Of a DNA stretch of 64,000 nt, positions 10,330-20,019 are shown in pieces (position 1 is the first letter of the stretch; every line of letters starts with the position of its first letter). Made by a program: the position numbers and the translations under genes. The notes under the pieces are model-generated. The model was not told the origin of the DNA and did no database searches. It was given only the letters and a program-made list of their open reading frames with translations. Source of the stretch: Misgurnus anguillicaudatus (Eukaryota; Chordata; Actinopteri; Cypriniformes; Cobitidae); assembly GCF_027580225.2 (NCBI RefSeq), contig NC_073353.2, forward strand, positions 40,168,001-40,232,000. The letters run 5' to 3'.

Positions 10330-11180
10330 AAACAACCCACAAGAAAAATCTTGGAATGTTTTCTTAAAAAAAAAAAAAAAAATCTTAATTTCTTTTTGAC
10401 TGAACAAAGAAAGACATCAACAACTTGGATGACATGGGGGTGAGTAAATTATAGGGATTTTTTAATGAAAGTGGAGTAATCCTTAGACACATTAGACTCC
10501 TTGCCTCTACAACTGTGACACTAATTAATATTTTGATAATCGTGTTTAATTTTAGCCCATTACACACTGCTGTGCCTGCCGACACTACACATCCAACTCA
10601 TCAAAATTTCACACTGCAAGGATAAAATAAACACCAGACATGAGAGTCAAGGGTAATAAGCTTGAGGGTCTGGCTGGATCCACAGTATATTGTTAAGGTC
10701 CTGGCTCAGTGAACAGTACATGACTGAACTGAGATCAGTCCTCATTTACTGTATGGGTGAAATCTGAATAAAGACGCAGTCCTCAGTACAGTCCAGTTCT
10801 CCCATATTGGCAGCCGGTTTGTATAGTTTTCAATTAAACTGCAGCCTCACAAAATGAGGTTAGAACCCAGAGCGAGTATTTTTAGAACGGGTCTTAACAG
10901 ATGTGTCTGACAGGAATGCCTGGCACGCGTACAAGCGCTGACAGTGAGTTAGTGAGCTAGCATGTGATTTTTTTCTCTTCAGTCACATGTTGAGAAGTGT
11001 GGATAGAGCTGCGTATTTGACACGAGCCGGTCATTAAAAACTCATTAGCAGCTTCTCTTCATGTTTCTGAGTTATAGCTGGACATGACGATTGCTTAATT
11101 ATATAACTGCTCATCAAACTCTCTTCACTGTTGACCTCACAAGAAAACCCAGATTTAACATTCTTGCATTGTCCAACAAA
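10330..11180. other. mostly unique intron; worn TTAA-element remnant at the start
   Basis: About 10395-10490 keeps words such as GACATGGGGGTGAGTAAATTAT typical of the 42224 family interior. From 10600 to 11165 I recognise no repeat and no exon. Confidence 0.5.
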
Positions 11181-11184
11181 CCAG

Positions 11185-12011
11185 ACTGATCTTAGTCGTA
11201 TTATAGTCACGAAAAATTTGATTAATTTATTCGTGTACATGGCACGAAATTCAGCTTTTTTCGTGCCTTGAGCACAAATGTCTTTTTCATGTCAGTCGCA
11301 CAAATTTCTAAAAATAGTTTTTCAAACTTTTGTTTTCTTTTCATTTTATGTATTGTTTTCTTATCGTTTTTTTTCCTATTTTCTTACCATTGTCGCTTGG
11401 GGATGGGGTTAGAATCAATTTCTGTTACATTTTCAATGCAAAAAATGACTTTCTTACTTAGTATTTTTGTCTTGTTTTCAGTAGAAATCTCAAAAAATTC
11501 TGACATTTTATTGATGATCAAATGACCTAAGAAAATAAGTCTAGTTTTTAGACAAAACATATTACATTTTTATTGAACAGTTCTTATTCCATTGGCAGAT
11601 TTTTTGCTTGTTTTAAGCACAAATTCACTTAAAATGTTTTGTTAGTTATTTGTGAGTTATTTTCTATTTTTGCTCATCAAGAAAAAACAGTTTGATTTAA
11701 GAATGTTTTTTACTGTAAACAAGACAAAAATACTAAGTAAGAAAGTCATTTTTTGTAGTGTTTAGACATCCTAACCCAAACCCCAACTCTAACCCCAACT
11801 TAAAGGGACAATGGTAAGAAAATAGGGTGGAAAAGTAGAAAACAATACATAAAATGACACGAATAAGTTCGGACACAAAAACTATTTATAGAAATTTGTG
11901 TGACTGACACGAAAAAGACATTTGTGTTCAAGGCACAAAAAAGTTGAAATTTGTGCCATGGACACAATTAAATTAATTTGTGAATATAACACAACTTGCC
12001 TTGAGATCATG
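11185..12011. mobile_element. foldback element F1, interrupted by a second MITE
   Basis: Left arm (TATAGTCACGAAAAATTTG, GGCACGAAATTCAGC) and right arm (TTGTGCCATGGACAC, GTGAATATAACAC) are inverted. The core has TTGGGGATGGGGTTAGAAT on one side and CTAACCCAAACCCC on the other. The same layout is at 39911, 40780, 48138 and 63705. An insertion at about 11434-11760 splits the core; the copy at 39911 shows the core without it. Confidence 0.8.
11434..11760. mobile_element. MITE with TGCAAAAAATGACTTTC ends, nested in F1
   Basis: The left end TGCAAAAAATGACTTTCTTA and the right end AAGAAAGTCATTTTTTG are inverted, followed inward by TAGTATTTTTGTCTTG on the left and CAAGACAAAAATACTA on the right. Other copies are at 58976 and 60642. 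F1's core resumes right after 11760 with TTTAGACATCC. Confidence 0.85.
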
Positions 12012-12124
12012 TCGAACAAACCCAAATATATCGAACGTGTAGCAAAATGTACCTCATTTGGATCATAAACCAGTCTGGAAACTCATACTGGTTCAAGCTG
12101 GTCTTTTCTGTAGGTATGGGATGC

Positions 12125-12752
12125 CAGTTTACAGCATTTACATTTATGCATTTGGCAGACTCTTTTATCCGAAGCGACTTACATTGCTAGGTATGCTGTA
12201 CTGTTTATCAGTATAACCCTATTCACACAGCAAAGAAATTCCGTAAACTTGGCAGACAGGCTTCAGTTTAAATACAAACACTTCCCGTAAATGGAAATGG
12301 AAAGCATTCTGTGTGAACAAAAGGCAGAAACAATGCTGTAAGGGGTGTGCTGAAGTGTGGACACACGTTTCATCGCAACCAGAAGTTATGGTTCAGCTCT
12401 ATGACAAAGGGATTTAAATGCAGATTAACATTCACGACAAGAAATGTTGGCAAACTGGACTGAAGCAGAGATCAGGGAGCTCCTCACTATCAGCTCTGAA
12501 GCTGGGATCATTCGCCAGCATGACAGAACAGCATTATGATCTTGTCATAAACTAAAATGGTAGGAAAAAACCTACCAAGTTGAGGACTTTAAAAACGTCA
12601 CATGTCTTTACAGGATCTTTACGGTATGTGTGTGAATGCACGCACGACTTCCTGAATTGGCAGTGCGAACCAAAACTCAAACGATCCCAGACTGCGTATT
12701 TTCTGTAATCTCTGTGTGAAAAAGGCTTATGTGCGATCCCTGGGTTCAAACC
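12125..12752 (-). mobile_element. tRNA-derived SINE (V-SINE/DANA-like), split by an insertion
   Basis: The minus-strand tail is seen as GGCAGACTCTTTTATCCGAAG near 12153, the complement of the conserved GGATAAAAG-GTCTGC tail of fish SINEs. The head relic (complement of GTTTGAACCCAGGGATC) is at 12735-12752. Between them is a 0.5-kb insertion (12217-12728). Family name is a best guess. Confidence 0.6.
12217..12728. mobile_element. MITE with CCTATTCACACAG ends inside the SINE
   Basis: The left end CCTATTCACACAG pairs with the right end CTGTGTGAAAAAGG (one mismatch), and inner words ATTCCGTAAA/TTTCTGTAAT are roughly complementary. About 510 bp. No target duplication could be fixed. Confidence 0.65.
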
Positions 12753-13075
12753 ATAGACTGTAAAAAAAGATGGACGTAGTGTCTGTGACGTCACCCATAG
12801 GTTCCTGAAGATCATTTTTGAAGCCAATAGTATGCGATGCCTGCCGTCGCCATCTTAGCCGGGCATCACTGCGCATCACTCGCAGAAATCCGAAAATGGG
12901 TTTAAAGGTGGGATGTGGGTGAAACCCCGCCCATCTAGCTCGACTTTAGTGACAGCAGTAGCTGTTTAACATCACTCAAGTGGCCACGCCCTAAAAATTT
13001 AAAGCTTAAATTGAATCAATGAATTGCACTCACTTCCGTATTGGCTTAATCAGAGAGATCGGAAGGTTTGAAGCC
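12753..13075. repeat. dispersed repeat with CATAGACTGTAAAAAAGATGG end
   Basis: Starts ATAGACTGTAAAAAAAGATG. The same end in reverse (CATCTTTTTTACAGTCTATG) closes a longer copy at 53843-54337. Interior words GACGTCACCCATAGGTT and ATTGGCTTAATCAGAGAGA have no coding sense. The right edge is approximate. Confidence 0.6.
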
Positions 13076-13079
13076 ATGA

Positions 13080-14640
13080 CTGAGCTATACTGGTATCACC
13101 ATTATCAATATGCAATATCTGTTATATCAGAGACCAATTGTTGGTCTCTAAACAGAGTTTTACAGCGCATACAACATATCAAAGGCCATAAATCCATGTA
13201 TGTGGCCCTGATCACACATTTCAGATGATGTCATTACAGGGTTTTTGTAAACTGTAGTCATGCCCTCTGTGCTTTTCAAAGAGACCCATAGCACCTGATC
13301 TGAGTACTGTAAATGAGTTCCTGAGACCACCTGCCATCTGTCACAGTGTACACAGACACACTATCCTCTGTCTACTGACCATACAGCACATCAGACCCAT
13401 CTGGCTGACCACACCAGCGTATACGATTAGGTTTCCCATGTCTTCTTTGCATTTGTCATTCATTCAGAATGAAATTTGGCATCATAATGAAAGGATGAAT
13501 AAATGCATGGCTAAACATTTCTTTCATGATAATATTTAAATGCTAAATGACCAAATAAATGAAATGCAGTAAAAACCAGTATAATCCATTGACCAACACA
13601 GCTGAAAGAGGTTTATTTATCAGCAAAGCCATCAGGGCCCTGACCTTTGATATGCTAAATGAATGATGCTGTACTCTTTTTAAGAAGCTGCTAGACCTGT
13701 CAGTATCTCTTCTTATGTGTTTATTTCAAAGAGTCGGCTTTGCTTTCCATACCCCTGCATTAATAATATACACTAATAGAAGGCCATCATGTTTGAACTA
13801 ACACCCCTGACTGCGACCTGTCCATTTCATTGAAACCCACATGGGTAACATTTCATGAGTTTAAGTACAGTATGCATTCTTCTAATGCTTTTACCCAAAG
13901 TGCTTTTAAGTTATTTATCACTATAAGTGTTCACTGGGACCAATTAAACATTGATATTCTTGCTTAGGCAAATACAAACCATGCATATACAATTTGAAAA
14001 TATCTTTAAATATAAACGTATGGAAAATATATCACTCTTTTGCAACCACAGACAGAGGTTTGACTGCCTGAAGTGAAAGCGAGAGCAGATGCTGTGATGT
14101 GAGGTTTATCTTCAGGGTTGTTGAAATACTGAGGCTGCTCGCATCTCTTGGTTTAGGATCATAACACATATAAAGACAATATTATCTAAGCCAAAGCAAC
14201 AAACTAGAAAACAAGCAGGGCACCTTTGTGTCTAAAAATACATTAGATGTGACAATGTAAAAACTTCAGCCTGTTTTAATCCTCTTGATTATTTTAAAGG
14301 TCAGTGTTTTTCTTTTGTCCTCAGGTTGTATGAGATGAGAGTGACAGACGCTGGGAAACCATATGCCCTGTTGTGCCAGGAATATTGGCCACATAAACAA
14401 GCAAACGGCTTGCCAGTTATTCACTAGCAGCCGTCTGTAAGCTGTTCAAACGCCCCCACTTTCATCTTCATCATCATCATTATTGATCTGGTAAGCCACT
14501 AATCCCATAAATGCATTCAAAAACGAGGGCCATTCAGAAAAGAAAGAGGAAAAACAGCACATTGTGATAATGTAATCCCAGATTCTGTGAATTGTCTGTG
14601 GTGTAGTCAATACCCAGCGTTAAAAGCTTTCTGATCTACA
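13080..14640. other. intron, no repeat or gene recognised
   Basis: Moderate GC, few simple runs, no inverted repeat seen by eye. It includes an unremarkable (CAT)n patch near 14465. Could hold conserved regulatory DNA, but nothing in the sequence alone proves this. Confidence 0.5.
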
Positions 14641-14645
14641 TTTAA

Positions 14646-15764
14646 AGGTGCCAAAGAATGCATTGAAATAATAATATATTAAATTGTTCTTTGATATCTA
14701 CATAGAAGGCTTGTCGCTTTATTAAAGAGTAACTAAACCCTTAACCAACTTTTTTTAGTTAATGATCTGTAAGAATGATGCTTTATTAGTGCTGTGGATT
14801 GATTTTAGCCAGTTTTTTGACATTTGGATATTAAGTGTTTCAATACTACAATATATGGTGTAAAAACGTCTGAGTGCTGCCCTCTTCAGGTTGAACGGTG
14901 GCTACTGCAGTTGAATTTTCCTATTGGATGTTGGGTCCAAAAAGTAACTCGTGACGTAAGCAGGTTCAAGCTCACCACGCCCTTGTTACGATCTCACCAC
15001 ATGCTTGGTACGAGCTTCGTTCGTCCCCTCTATCTCCGTTGGGATCTGCCCACTTTTCTTGCATTTTTCGAATATTGCCAGTGGGTGGAGTCAGGCTCTG
15101 ACCAGGGGTTTAGTTACGCTTTAAGTGCAAAAATTATCCAGAGACAGTTTCACATGTTCATTAACAACCCTAGGATTTGCCTTAGAATTAAATGGTCTAT
15201 TATTACCTTATTTAAAAGGGTCATGAATAATAATGTTGAGCTCTGCTCTGATTGGTTGTTTCTCAGAGCAGCTCCTTCAGTAGCTCTGTGTGTGTGTAAA
15301 CAGATCTTATGTTTGAGTCTGTATCAGATGAAGATACAGATTTTGAGGAACAATCAATTGTTTGGAGATTGTTTATGGACGTTTCTTAGTGGTAAGTTTG
15401 TGTTTTTTTTCAGTATGGATCTGGAAAACGTAACTGTAACGTCAATAGTAGAACTTCACCCTAAACGTTAGCATATAGCATTAACTAGCATATAGCGCTA
15501 ACTCAGCAGTCACAACTTTGTTTTTATCATTGTAACAACATTGTACTTAATTTAATGTGTAATTTAATGTTGGGGACGTACATCTTGACTGTAATGTCAC
15601 AGTCGGTGTTAAGTTGTGATTGGTCTGTTTTCCAGCGCTCTTTTGCATGCACGAGATTTACATAAAAAGAAGGAAACAATCGCGTTTGAGGCTCATGATA
15701 TGTCATTACTACAAAACTGTTAATATTCATGTATGCCTATACAGTTTTACATTATATGGCGCCT
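14646..15764. mobile_element. 1.1-kb non-autonomous element with TTAA target duplication
   Basis: Ends AGGTGCCAAAG and ATGGCGCCT are inverted and flanked by TTAA (14642-14645 and 15765-15768). TTAA duplication is typical of piggyBac and Kolobok types. The interior carries a 215-codon open frame (14824-15471) with no recognisable domain and a composition I judge non-coding. Confidence 0.8.
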
Positions 15765-15921
15765 TTAAAAAAAGTTGAATATCTCATCTGATCTATACAT
15801 AAACAAGTATCATAAATAGCAATTAAATACATTTTTGGTAAAGAAACAAGTCTGTAGTCCCCTGGCTAGGTAATTTAAGACGCCCGCTTTAAAGTGCACA
15901 TAAAGTTTTGGGATTACTTAC

Positions 15922-16347
15922 TTCATCAGACCCCGAGCCGAATATAAGCAGGTCGAAGGGAATGGCTGCCACCATGTCTATAAGGAACCAGCCTTTGAAG
16001 TAATGAATGGCGATCTTCCCCGGATGGCTCACGACCTCCTCGTTCAAGTTCACGTATGTGGTGCGAAAGTTTATAAGGATATCGATGATGAACATGATGT
16101 CCACCATTAAGTCCACGACATTAAGGGGATTGCAGGAGTAGCCACATTCTCGTCTCTTTTGCTCCTCAAGGTCATTGAGCAAGAAGGCAGCAGAGTAAGG
16201 TGTCAAAATGGCCGTATAAATGACCAGGAGTAGGATGAGCCAGTCCCAGACTGCTTTGAAAGGGCTGTAGTGTAGTATGGTGAACTTGTCGATGCGCGTC
16301 GTCTGAAGCTTATACTCTGGTAGGACGTCTGCACCAAGTGACAAGAC
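15922..16347 (-). CDS. kcnh7: kcnh7 exon: transmembrane segments S1 to the S3-S4 approach
   Basis: 426 bp (142 codons), phase 0 at both ends, acceptor TTTAG and donor GAA/GTAAGT. It starts [15 protein letters not shown], the pre-S1 segment. S1 is in [20 protein letters not shown], followed by an S1-S2 loop with [12 protein letters not shown] typical of ERG3. S2 is in [18 protein letters not shown] and carries the acidic residues that pair with S4 arginines. S3 is in [20 protein letters not shown]. The exon ends at GSGSDE just before S4. Length and splice positions fit the ERG gene family. No frame damage is seen. Confidence 0.97.
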
Positions 16348-16481
16348 CTAAACCAGAAGAACCAGAATTAATCACACAGTGAAAATAAACAATATTCATG
16401 TATTAATTAATCACAATTTGTTTGAAAACTGAAATAGATTATTTTACTATTCATATGCATATGTCATAGTAGTATTAATAG

Positions 16482-16621
16482 TAGTGCTGGGCATAGATTA
16501 ATCGCGATTAATCGCATACAAAACAAAAGTGATTTTTTTGCATAATATATGAGTGTGTGCTGTATGTAATTATTATGTATATATAAATACACACACATTC
16601 GCGTATGCATTTAAGAAAAAT

Positions 16622-16676
<55 letters not shown>

Positions 16677-16822
16677 AACAAAAAATGGATATATAAATAA
16701 AAATGTTCTGAAATGCATATGTGTTTGGGTTTAAATATAATTACACACAGTACACACACATAAAATGCAAAAATGCACCTTTATTTTGTATGCGATTGAT
16801 CGCGATCATATGCCCGGCACTA
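16482..16822. mobile_element. hAT-type MITE (TAGTGCTGGGC ends) with inner microsatellites
   Basis: Ends TAGTGCTGGGCATAGATTAA and ATATGCCCGGCACTA. Flanks ATTAATAG (16474-16481) and ATAAATAG (16823-16830) match 7 of 8, as for a hAT target duplication. Both arms carry the self-complementary TTAATCGCGATTAATCGCA word. The interior has (TG)n 16627-16654 joined to (TA)n 16655-16675. Confidence 0.85.
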
Positions 16823-16834
16823 ATAAATAGATAC

Positions 16835-17350
16835 AAACGATGTTTAATTTGTTGAGGACATTTGATTTTTTTAAACAATTATGTTTTGTTTTGGGTCCTG
16901 AAGAAATAAATAAAGAGCTGTAAAGTCTTTTAATCTTTCATGTAATGAGTAAAAATGATGTGCTTTTAAAAATATTAATTTTAAAATTGAAATATTGTAA
17001 AAATATAAAAATATTTTAAGTTTTTTGTGCTTTAAATGTAAATGTAGCTGTCAGTTTCAGGTGACTGTGTCTCACCATTTCCCTGCAGTTGTCATTTATT
17101 TGTGATTTTTTTTATCATTCTAGCTGATGTAATATTTCATGGAGACTGTCAGTTCTTTCACATTTCATAACCGTACTGTCCCAGGGAGCCATGGCATAAA
17201 TATTTAAATCTTTATTCTACTTTCAGTACCGTCTCTACGGTCATCATAGATGTGACTTTTTCGATAATAAAGTGTAATTGCATCTCAGGTTATTTAGGAT
17301 TAATTATCCCACTCAAGGGCAAAGCAGTAAACAAGACATTGTCAAGTAAA
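16835..17350. other. AT-rich intron, nothing recognised
   Basis: No inverted ends or coding signals seen. Confidence 0.5.
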
Positions 17351-17354
17351 GATT

Positions 17355-17612
17355 AAAAAGTGAAAGTGACAAGCATGCAATGCATACTTAAAATGTGACC
17401 TCTGCTTTTAACCCATCCTAGTGAGTAGTGAACACACGCACTGCAAGTCTTGAACACACACACACCCAGAGCAGTGAGCAGCTTTCCCAGCACCCGGGGA
17501 GCAATTAGGGTAAGGCGTTCTGCTTAAGGGCACCACAGTTGCAACCCGCCAGCCATGAGCCTCGAACCGGAAACTCACAGGCCCGACAGGCTCTAACCAT
17601 TAGGCCCTATAG
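17355..17612 (-). mobile_element. tRNA-derived SINE, minus orientation
   Basis: Complement of a Pol III A-box-like TAATGGTTAGAG lies near 17595-17606 and of a B-box GGTTCGAGGC near 17562. The body (CACCCGGGGAGCA, AAGGGCACCACAGTTG, CTTTTAACCCATCC) is that of a fish tRNA-SINE. The copy ends on the left at AAAGTGAAAGTGACAAGC. Confidence 0.75.
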
Positions 17613-17629
17613 TGGCACTCTTCTGAACA

Positions 17630-17820
17630 CTTTTATATGCCCCGTGGCTGGTGTATGTTTTCAGTTGTTTCCGATGGAAGCGCCACACTTAAAAAAAAAA
17701 CAGCAGGTATAGCGTGTTTTTCCTCGCTGAGCGCTTGCCCTATGCTTTTTTTGTGCTCAGCGCTGAGCATCGCGAGTTGAAAAAATTTCAAATTCGTGTG
17801 AAACGCTCAGCTCATCAGTA
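17630..17820. repeat. GCTCAGCGCTGAGC-containing repeat
   Basis: Repeated CGCTGAGCG/CGCTCAGC words, including the palindrome GCTCAGCGCTGAGC at about 17756-17769. Probably a small foldback element; edges uncertain. Confidence 0.45.
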
Positions 17821-18368
17821 GGTACGTTTACATGCAACCAAATAATCTGTTTGTAATCATATTGATGGCTCAATCGTATTGAAAATCCTTCATTTAAACA
17901 CCTTAATCAATCCGATTGAGGACAATCGGATGCAAATTTGGATCGTATTGAAGGGGGTGGTGTACGATCTGTGATCCGATCCGCAGGAGAAAAGTAGACA
18001 GAAAATAACAACTTTCTCCAACTCCGCTTTAACTTTAATCCAGAGATAAAGCCTGAACTCGACGAGAGATGCTGTCCGCAGCGAGGCGATGCCAAGTCCC
18101 CTGCTTTTTTCGAGTTTTTAGCTACTGTTTAAACTGTTTCCACCATTTAATGCGGGTTAAAGATAAAAGTATATCGTTCATTAGTTATTGGTATTTGGGC
18201 TGTGAATAGTCATTGGGATGCTTTTGGGCTAGTTTTGAATGTCCATTTGGGATGGTTCTGATACGCGAATCTGGCAACCCTGGCTGTGCGCTTGCACAGA
18301 TGTTCCGTTTGGGTTCTATAGAATATTCATGTAAACAAACATTTTAATCAGATTGCAATGTTTAGGGT

Positions 18369-19262
18369 TAGGGCTGCACGATTTGTGCAATTTTTCCCAT
18401 TGCGGTTATTGGTGCTAATATTGCGATGTGCGATTGCGATAGGGCTGTCAAAAGATTAATCGCGATTAATCGCATCCAAAATAAAAGTTTGTGTTTACAT
18501 AACATATGTGTGTGTACTGTGTCTAAATATTATGTATATATAAATACCGACACATTCAGGTATATATTTAAGAAATATTTGCATTTAAATACTGTATATA
18601 CATTTATATAATCTATATTATATATGAATATAAATATTTTATATATAAATATAATACATTTTTCTTAAATATATACAAAATTGGGTGTGTTTTTGTATAT
18701 GAGTGATGGTTATACACCGCGCACGCACATGTGTTGAGTTGACACGGACTTTTGTTTTGGATGCGATTGGTCGCGATTAATCTTTTGACAGCCCTAGATT
18801 ATACTAAATGGTATCATGAGTCAACTTGATAGGTTTTAAGGAAAATCCACACACAAGTGATAATGCTAAAATGTGTATTTGTAAAACTAGAAATGTTTTC
18901 GTATTGCCACGTGATGTAGCAACTGCTCAGTGTCAGTAATCCTAAATCCAAAATACCGCCATACAACAGACGTAGAGGTTTTTTTTTTGCTACCAGCTCA
19001 CTGTCAATCTCCTCTGCATCCATCTTCGCTCTGGTATAAGTGACGACGCACACCACACACGTGCATGCCACACATGCACTGCCTTTTTTTGCTCGTTTTT
19101 CTTTCTTTTTTTAAACAGCAAGGAAAATCATCAAACTGTTATCAGAAAGTTTGTGTTAACAAGTCCACACACTTATTTATTTAATATAATTGCAATATTT
19201 TGCTGTCATATAATCGCACAGGCTGACATCGCGATTGCGATGCGATTAATTATGCAGCACTA
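18369..19262. mobile_element. hAT-type element with perfect 8-bp target duplication
   Basis: Ends TAGGGCTGCACGATTTG and AATTATGCAGCACTA. TTTAGGGT flanks it exactly on both sides (18361-18368 and 19263-19270). Interior ATTGCGATGTGCGATTGCGA is answered by ATCGCGATTGCGATGCGATT. It is itself split by the element at 18441. Confidence 0.92.
18441..18795. mobile_element. innermost MITE (AGGGCTGTCAAAAG ends)
   Basis: Inverted ends AGGGCTGTCAAAAGATTAAT and ATTAATCTTTTGACAGCCCT, followed inward by CGCGATTAATCGCATCC and its complement. The centre is TA-rich. Related to the 16482 element through the shared TTAATCGCGATTAATCGCA word. Confidence 0.9.
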
Positions 19263-19339
19263 TTTAGGGTGCATGTAAACTGTATTCATATTCAATTAAA
19301 TTGGATTGACAAGATTTTGTGCATGTAAACATAGCCAGT

Positions 19340-19626
19340 GTCACTTTTCACTCGGCCGTCCAATTACAGTGGAGGAGGGGCGGGACAAATACCACAACAA
19401 CCAACCGGATAATTATGTATGGTATTTCCACGTAAAAATAACCACCAGTGCAATTTCCTATGATGCGTACACTCAAAATGTAAATAAATCCTTGCACTAG
19501 ATTACCTGCGGGAATAAACTTCATGTTGAATATTGTCAACCTGTGCGAACACGTGTTTGAGGCAAATAGTACGTGTTTTTGTGGCAATCGCGGCGCCTAA
19601 TTAGTGTCATTTGTATCATCCGCGCG
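19340..19626. repeat. repeat-like sequence ahead of the minisatellite
   Basis: Includes GGCGCCTAATTAGTGTCATT and CATCCGCGCGAG words that look like a fish foldback repeat. I could not fix ends. Confidence 0.35.
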
Positions 19627-19755
19627 AGTTTGCGTCAGTTTGCGTCAGTTTGCGTCAGTTTGCGTCAGTTTGCGTCAGTTTGCATCAGTTTGCATCAGTT
19701 TGGGTCAGTTTGCATCTGTCCACGTCTGTCCGTGTCTGCTCGCGTCTGTTCGAGT
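19627..19755. repeat. minisatellite, 10-bp unit TTTGCGTCAG with decay gradient
   Basis: Five near-identical units of AGTTTGCGTC are followed by units with ATC, GGG and then CTGTCC/CTGCTC changes (TGCATCTGTCCACGTCTGTC). About 12 units in all, increasingly degenerate to the right. It lies in a kcnh7 intron and is not a CRISPR array, since units abut without spacers. Confidence 0.85.
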
Positions 19756-19916
19756 CTTTGCATTGAATTTGTATGTAATTTACTAGTGCAAATCGTTGAA
19801 TTTACGTTTGGTGTATACCCCTTATTACCAATGTCTGTGGTAACCATGGTATATGCCACTCCGTTTCACGTTAAGCTGCATTACCACCATTCAACGGCCC
19901 ATCATCAATCATTCTT

Positions 19917-20015
19917 CACGTGTAGCTCAGTGGTAGGACATCATATTTTCAGCACAAAAGATCATGGGTTTGAATCCAGGGAGCACGCATACTGATAAAA
20001 AAATATTTTTTTCTA
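19917..20015 (+). mobile_element. head of a tRNA-derived SINE
   Basis: TGTAGCTCAGTGGTAGGA (A-box) and GGTTTGAATCC (B-box) are 31 bp apart. No mature tRNA fold or anticodon loop is credible, and A-rich sequence follows, so this is a SINE head, truncated 3'. It abuts the 19881-19918 fragment of the element family at 1255. Confidence 0.75.
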
Positions 20016-20019
20016 ATAT

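Larger units (their letters stand above)
17821..19336. mobile_element. outer foldback element of a three-level nest (GTTTACATGCA ends)
   Basis: The left end GGTACGTTTACATGCA and right end TGCATGTAAACATAGCC are inverted. Internal words ATGTAAACAAAC (left half) and GGGTGCATGTAAACTG (right half) continue the pattern. A hAT element sits inside at 18369-19262 and another inside that at 18441-18795. Confidence 0.75.

Noticed and set aside
14824..15471. 215-codon open reading frame on the plus strand, the longest in the window
   Set aside because: It lies wholly inside a TTAA-flanked non-autonomous element, has no recognisable domain and reads as chance translation of repeat sequence.
15922..16347. 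Assignment to kcnh2 or kcnh6 instead of kcnh7
   Set aside because: The S1-S2 loop [12 protein letters not shown] and the linker motifs of the upstream exons fit ERG3, not the ERG1 or ERG2 loops.
19627..19755. Possible CRISPR-like repeat array
   Set aside because: Units are contiguous without spacers, decay progressively and lie in a fish intron.
19917..19990. Possible tRNA gene
   Set aside because: A and B boxes are present but no cloverleaf or anticodon arm can be drawn and SINE-like sequence follows.
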